A DNA stretch of 64,000 nt from Holothuria scabra (lineage: Eukaryota; Echinodermata; Holothuroidea; Aspidochirotida; Holothuriidae). The number at the start of each line of letters is the position of its first letter. Within the stretch, counting starts at the first letter, position 1. A model generated the notes under the pieces. That model made no database searches. It saw nothing but the letters and a program-made list of their open reading frames with translations, and was not told the origin of the DNA. Shown here one piece after another: positions 59,254-64,000 of the stretch. The stretch lies in NCBI GenBank assembly GCA_037179385.1, contig CM074179.1:5022001-5086000 (forward strand), given 5' to 3'. The translations under genes were made by a program, and so were the position numbers.

Positions 59254-62200
59254 TCAGTTAAATTCCGTCTTTATTGACGCCAACACGACGTCGGCAGGCC
59301 TCCCTTCACCCCTAAAAACAATATTACATCGGTCTCTCCAAACAGCCAGCTTAATGGAGGCCGAAACAAAGGTGAGTATGCCACGAACACTTATATTGCA
59401 TAGTGGGGACGATAGACCATACAATGCATAGTCCTGGCTGACCGCCCAAGTGTTGCGAAACGTTAGCCGGTCAGCCAGGACTTGAAACCACTCCCAGAGG
59501 AGGGCCACAAAACCACAATGCCAGAACACATGGGGCACACTCTCCCACTTTGTACATCCAGCGCGGGGGCATATGCCATCTCCAAGACGCCACCGAAGGC
59601 GCTTGAGATTTGTTACAATGGCATCATGTGCAATTCGCCACAGCAGGTCTCTCCGCCGGTAGTCTAGTGACTTGCTGTGCACTACAGTCCACACTTCTGG
59701 CTGTAAGGCATAGTCGCTTGGATGGACCCGGCCAGCCAAGTCATCAAAAATGGCCCGGTAGAGGTCTCCCGCACTGGACTGCGAAACCTGACCTACAGTT
59801 GACATCATACGGAGAGTATCCCTCATGTGACAATATGTTTTCGAGGGTCTCCCGCTGTGGGGCATACTATTACTAAACAGGGACGGAAAGAACCCACGGA
59901 ATGACAATCCCCCCCCCCCATAACGGAAAAAGTACGCAAAGGGCATCTCACTGTCAACAGCACTAAACACACACCTTGCCAGGAGAAAACGGATCTTTGA
60001 GGGAAAATGCACAAGGCCCAGGCCCCCATGTGAAAGTTCCTGGTACACAACCTTTCTTTTGACCAGCTCTGTTTTCCCTGACCAAAGGAACTTAAATACG
60101 GCCCTCTCAAGTCGCACAAGGGCACCCTCTGGAGCAGCCAGAACAGTGCCCGGGTACCACAAGAGAGGGTTATAACTGTTACTTTCCCCATTAGACTAAT
60201 ATAGCGCTCCCCATAGTCTGTCATCCTAGCTTCCGCCAGGTCCACCTTCTCGTTCCAGGTAAGTGACTCGGGTGAGCCGTGACCAAACCATATGCCATTG
60301 ATTTTCATGGCATCGTCAACCCAAGATGCCACGAAGGGCAGATGTTTCCACCGCCACTTACCCAGACGGAGTCCTTTTGTCTTTGCGGGGTTCAGTCTGG
60401 CACCAGTCGCTCTTTGAAAGGTAGACAGGGTGTCAGACAGGGCCCTGAAGGAAGCTAGGTCAGAGACTACACACGTAACATCATCAGCATACTGGATGCA
60501 CTTGACTGTGGCTCCACCAGGAATAGGAAAAGGTCGGAACAAAGGCTCTTCATGGAGGGCTCTCGCAAGGGATTCACTAAATAATACATAGAGTAAAGGT
60601 GACAGGGGGCATCCCTGCCGTACCCCACGTTGGACTCTGAAGGGGTGCGAAGGTATGCCATTAACAATAACACGACTATATACATTACTGTACAATAAGG
60701 CAATCCATTTAACAAAGAGAGAGTTCAGACAAAACTTCTTTAAGACTTTAAAAAGGAATCCGTGATCAACCATGTCAAAGGCCTTCTCCTGATCGAGGGA
60801 GATAAGCGCACATGGAAGATCACGGTCCATTACATACTCTACTAAGTCCCGCACCAACCAGAGGTTCTGCTGAATACTGTGTCCCCGCACCGCACACGTC
60901 TGAAAGGGCCCTACAAGATCCGGCATGACAGTACCCAGCCTGTTGCAAAGGGCTTTCGCCAGGATCTTGTAGTCCACATTTAACGGCGTTATTGGTCGTT
61001 TGTTTTTCGGTTCAAGGGGGTCTCCAGACTTCGGTAACAAAGTTATTACACCTGTGCGCTGCGAGGGGCTCAACGAACCAGCAAGGAAGGCGGAGGTAAA
61101 CACATCTCGGAGATCGTGTCCAACGGTACCCCAAAAGCGTTTGTAGAATTCTACCGGGATACCGTCCGACCCAGGCGACTTTCCTCCCTTCATTTTCGAC
61201 ACCGCCTTCCAGAGCTCGTCGACAGTCAAGGGGGAACCAAGTTGATAGTTCTGCTCTGTAGGAGGGTAACTTATTAATATTATCTGAAAGGGACTTTTGA
61301 AGGACCCCATCGACATCTGCCTGGGTGTCAAGCTGCCCATAGAAGTTCTGATATACTTCGACAATGTTGAGGGGGTCCTTCTGTACAGTACCGTGGACGT
61401 CGCGGACTGCTCTTATGCGGCGATCAATCGCATACTTTGTGACGTCCTGGTAAAATTTAATGGTTGGTTTTTCCTCCGCCTCCGCACATTGCACGCGAGC
61501 ACGAACACGGGCCCCGTGCAATTTCTGATCAAGGTGCTGCTGAATGGGATGGAGCGCGGAGGAGTCCCCGTTCCTATCTCTAGAGCAGAGCAAGAGGAAC
61601 TCTTCCCTTCTCAACTGTAAACTGCTTGATGCCAGACTTTACATCATCCCATCACTTTAAACCCGTTAGGAAGGCCGGCCTCAAAGTTCGCCACCCTTCG
61701 TACCTGACTTTCAATTGTTCATTATAGTCAGCCTCCGTTAGAATATCTGTATTCATTTTCCAGAACCCCCTCCCTGAAGGCTATGACTCAGGGGGTCGGA
61801 AGGAGACAGTTACTGCATGATGATCCGAAATTGGATATGCCACAACTTCACAATCACTCGGAGACAAAGCCAGGGGAGAGTACACCCGGTCCAGCCTCGA
61901 GGCGTCCGTGCCATCAGGGCGATGCCAAGTGAACACGGACAAACCGGGATGTTGCACTCTCCAAACGTCAACCATGTCGTGATTCTTTGTAAACATGTCC
62001 AATTCCGCCATACCGACGCCACAGCTCGGAGAGGTACAAGAGGATATTCGGTCAAGCTGTACGTCGGGGACACAGGTAAAATCTCCAGCAGGGATACAAG
62101 GGGCACTGACAGGAACGAAGGATGGCAGGGTCATGAAGAAGTTTCTTTTGTCTGAAGACCGATTGGGTGCGTAAACGTTACACAGGAAGAATTTCCCAGA

Positions 62201-62509
62201 TGGGTGCTTTATTGTTACGCACACCAACCGACCCTCGTGATCAGAATCAACCTTACCGACCAGGGGAGCCCATCTTGGCGAAATTTATATAACTGAACCA
62301 CAAGATGATGCTGACCCGAAAGAAGCATAGAAACCCCCACCCCACTCAAAGGACCAAGTGTGGACATCTTCCTCATTCACAATGTGAGTCTCCTGGAGGA
62401 AAACGAGGTCCACACCCAGTGACTTGCAAAATTGGAAAATTCTGTTTCGCTTCTGGCTGTCCCTCATGCCATTCACGTTCAGAGTCAGCAGGAACAGGGG
62501 ATCAGCCAT
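59254..62509 (-). pseudogene. Tx1-like ORF2: endonuclease + reverse transcriptase, damaged
   Basis: Starts with ATG at 62509 (MADPLFLLTLNVNGMRDSQK). Endonuclease blocks: VFLQETHIV, then an in-frame TAA at 62285-62287, then CNVYAPNRSSDKR, PAGDFTCVPDVQLDR and YPISDHHAVTVSF. Further stops lie between about 61780 and 61620. The RT core is open from 61364 to about 60170: KSPGSDGIPVEFYK, LLPKSGDPLEPKNKRPIT, LISLDQEKAFDMVDH (motif A), QRGVRQGCPLSPLLY (motif B), and QYADDVT (YADD at 60480-60491). A frameshift near 60170 leads to the 302-codon C-terminal part, with LWRIAHDAIVTNLKRL and a Cys/His-rich CTKWESVPHVFWHC. Full length would be about 1085 residues, normal for the clade. Its function was nicking of the target site and reverse transcription at that site; it is now inactive. 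Confidence 0.85.
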
Positions 62510-62523
62510 AGTGAAATGAGTGG

Positions 62524-63571
62524 CTACGTGTCCAACTGAGACTTGGCCTTTTTAACCTGTGGGCTCGGTAAAGCCACCCCAAAATAATAGACCCCCGGGT
62601 CTAACACCTCGCCTGAGGCTGACCTCTTTAAGGAAGTCTCCTCCCCCTGGCATAAATCAAACCAGCCCTCCCCAAGTCCTGCAAGTCCTCCTCCACTGCC
62701 ATGACATCAGCCTCCACGGGAGCCGGGGGGGGGGGGGGGGTGGTGGTAAGGAGTCTGCCTCCTGAATTTGTTTCGAGGCAAGAAAATCGTGTTCCACTTC
62801 GTGAGCTGCCTCCTCCAATTCCTGAGTGGAATATTCTTGGTCTGGTTGCGAGGGTTCGGGTGACTTTTCCACATCCGCACTGGCATGGGCAGAGTAGGAT
62901 GTGGGGCACGAACCAAAAACATGTCCCTCCTCCCCACAAAGGTTGCACCGCACCTTGTTTGGACACTCTACCTTGTCATGCCCCACCTGAAGGCACCTGC
63001 CACAACGCCTGTTCGGACACAATCTGGCTTCATGTCCCTCTTCACCACACTTAAAGCAGGTGCGTGGCTGCCCGAAGTACCTTATGTGGGCCTTCGAACC
63101 CCCAATGAACAGGAAGGACGGAATGTCCCTGTTCAGTTCCATACGGAACTGTCTCTTGCCATTATGAATGCCCTTCAACTCACCCTCACCGTACTTGCAC
63201 CACCGCACGTCAGAGACAGTTCCGTATTGGCTCAGAACCCTCGCAACCAAGCCCTGATCGACCTCGCAGTTCAGGTAAAGCACCGTCACAGCCACAGAGC
63301 GATCGTATGGTGTGACAGTGAGCCCCTCCACCCCCTTCAGGCATGACACACCTTTTACTCGGGCAGCATCAGACCTGAACTTTAGGTCATACGTGTTGCG
63401 GGCTGCAAGCGCCTGCAACATCTCTATATCTTTAACACCAACCCCATTCTTCTTTAACACAGTAAACGCCTGTGGAGGAGGTACGCTCACCCCCGACGAA
63501 AACTCCAACTTAACAATTGTGCTATCCCGACCTCCGGGTATAGCAGCAAAGGGTTTGTGGCACAAGGCCAC
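62524..63571 (-). CDS. Tx1-like ORF1 (nucleic-acid-binding, CCHC) with frame breaks
   Basis: ORF1 protein of a non-LTR retrotransposon, expected to bind the element RNA. The open part is 304 codons (63571-62657). Residues about 15-165 form an RRM-like region (blocks VKDIEMLQALAARNTYDLKF and VTVLYLNCEVDQG). Three zinc knuckles of the form CxxCxxxxHxxxxC follow at residues 172-185, 190-203 and 209-222. An acidic, Gln-rich tail leads to a poly-Pro run coded by a C/G homopolymer (about 62726-62740), where the frame is probably shifted. The original tail most likely ends YYFGVALPSPQVKKAKSQLD before TAG at 62524-62526. The first codon in frame is GTG (V/MALCHKPF), so the start ATG seems lost. Confidence 0.75.
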
Positions 63572-63763
63572 GAAGCAACAACAGAGAAAACTTCAGCAGC
63601 GTGGGCCAAACCAAAAGCAAGGTATATAAAGGAGAACCCAACACAGAACAACAATACAACAGACGTGCTTTAAAACGAGCACGACCAAACCACGTCCCCA
63701 AGAGAAAGGCTGCACCCAACACTCTTACAATATGCAAGCCAGCAGCAGTACAATGTAAAAATT

Positions 63764-63926
63764 CAGCACGATCAGCGAGAGCTCCGTGAAAACACGTCCG
63801 CTCCCGACAGTAATAAGCTATACAGATATTTACAAACTATGTACAGAAAATTATACACAGTTCAGTTCAGTTCTGGTCTTCGTCGAGAGCGGACGTGTTT
63901 TCACGGAGCTCTCGTAGATCGTGCTG
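63764..63926. repeat. Head-to-head palindrome at the 5' end of the Tx1-like element
   Basis: Arms 63764-63808 and 63882-63926 are reverse complements at 42 of 45 positions (core GAGCTCCGTGAAAACACGTC). The 73-bp spacer contains ATATTTACAAACTATGTACA, which resembles the element 3' UTR. The right arm continues outward as if a second element started on the + strand (63882 to beyond the window). Confidence 0.85.
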
Positions 63927-64000
63927 GATTTTGGTATTGTGGTCTGCTCTGTGGCAGCTTGCTTGTTTACTCTACTACACTACTGTATAGATTCGTCGTG

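Larger units (their letters stand above)
58849..63808 (-). mobile_element. Near full-length Tx1-like (L1-clade) retrotransposon
   Basis: Layout on the minus strand: 5' UTR (about 63.8 kb inward), ORF1 with three CCHC knuckles, ORF2 with an APE-type endonuclease and RT, a ~400-bp 3' UTR, and a 3' end TTTCAATGCACTTAAAAAAA at 58849-58857. The ORF1 stop and ORF2 start are 14 nt apart. Stops and frameshifts mean it is no longer active. Assignment to the Tx1 group rests on ORF1 style and RT motifs. Confidence 0.8.

Noticed and set aside
62701..63346. Plus-strand frames opposite ORF1
   Set aside because: Antisense shadows of the retrotransposon ORF1, which has clear zinc knuckles on the minus strand.
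1..64000. tRNA, rRNA or snRNA genes
   Set aside because: I looked for A/B-box and conserved rRNA words while reading and saw none I could support. A covariance-model scan would be needed to exclude them.

Overview
The window looks like nuclear DNA of an animal, most likely a marine invertebrate. Genes are split by introns with GT/AG splice signals. Coding density is very low and the DNA is AT-rich. Several animal-type transposons are present: Tx1/L1-like, CR1/L2-like, Penelope-like, P-element-like and hAT-like. Recurrent GTAGGCCTA words and this transposon mix suggest an echinoderm, hemichordate or cephalochordate, but I cannot name the species. No prokaryotic operon, CRISPR array, rRNA or tRNA gene was seen.

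Layout. (1) Bases 1-21622 and 24071-45755 are two nearly identical direct copies of one ~21.65-kb segment. A 100-N assembly gap (21623-21722) and about 2.35 kb of other sequence (21723-24070) separate them. The gap falls inside a 48-bp minisatellite, so a false duplication (unmerged haplotypes or a contig overlap) is as likely as a real recent tandem duplication. (2) Each copy carries a three-exon gene on the + strand, with phase-0 introns, for a ~313-residue protein with tandem OB-fold-like domains that resembles the DNA-binding core of RPA70. Copy 1 is frameshifted in exon 3 and copy 2 in exon 1. (3) The left third of each copy holds a diverged, broken, inverted relative of the same gene (minus strand, exon 2 twice, shortened exon 3). 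A third exon-3 relic lies at about 23.8 kb. The locus is therefore a cluster of inverted paralogous pieces carrying a degenerate ~145-bp tandem repeat and the 48-bp minisatellite. (4) The middle of each copy (about 5.5-12.9 kb) has no clear gene; it holds a 2.06-kb non-autonomous hAT-like element with a second 736-bp element nested inside, and a foldback MITE. (5) 45.8-47.5 kb continues the paralogous flank, in inverted relation to 24.07-25.6 kb. (6) 47.5-49.8 kb holds MITE copies and no clear gene. (7) 49.86-64 kb is a transposon graveyard. It contains an imperfect 2-3-kb tandem duplication with a coiled-coil-like minus-strand ORF in each half, a P-element transposase fragment, a Penelope-like RT fragment between inverted repeats, a CR1/L2-like RT fragment, an old fragmented Tx1-like ORF2, and a nearly full-length but damaged Tx1-like element (minus strand, about 58.85-63.8 kb) with ORF1 (three CCHC knuckles) and ORF2 (endonuclease plus RT).

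The only candidate host gene is the OB-fold gene. Its protein presumably binds single-stranded nucleic acid, but that is inferred from pattern resemblance only. Whether it is a host gene or cargo of a mobile unit is open. Everything else recognisable is transposon-derived or repetitive.
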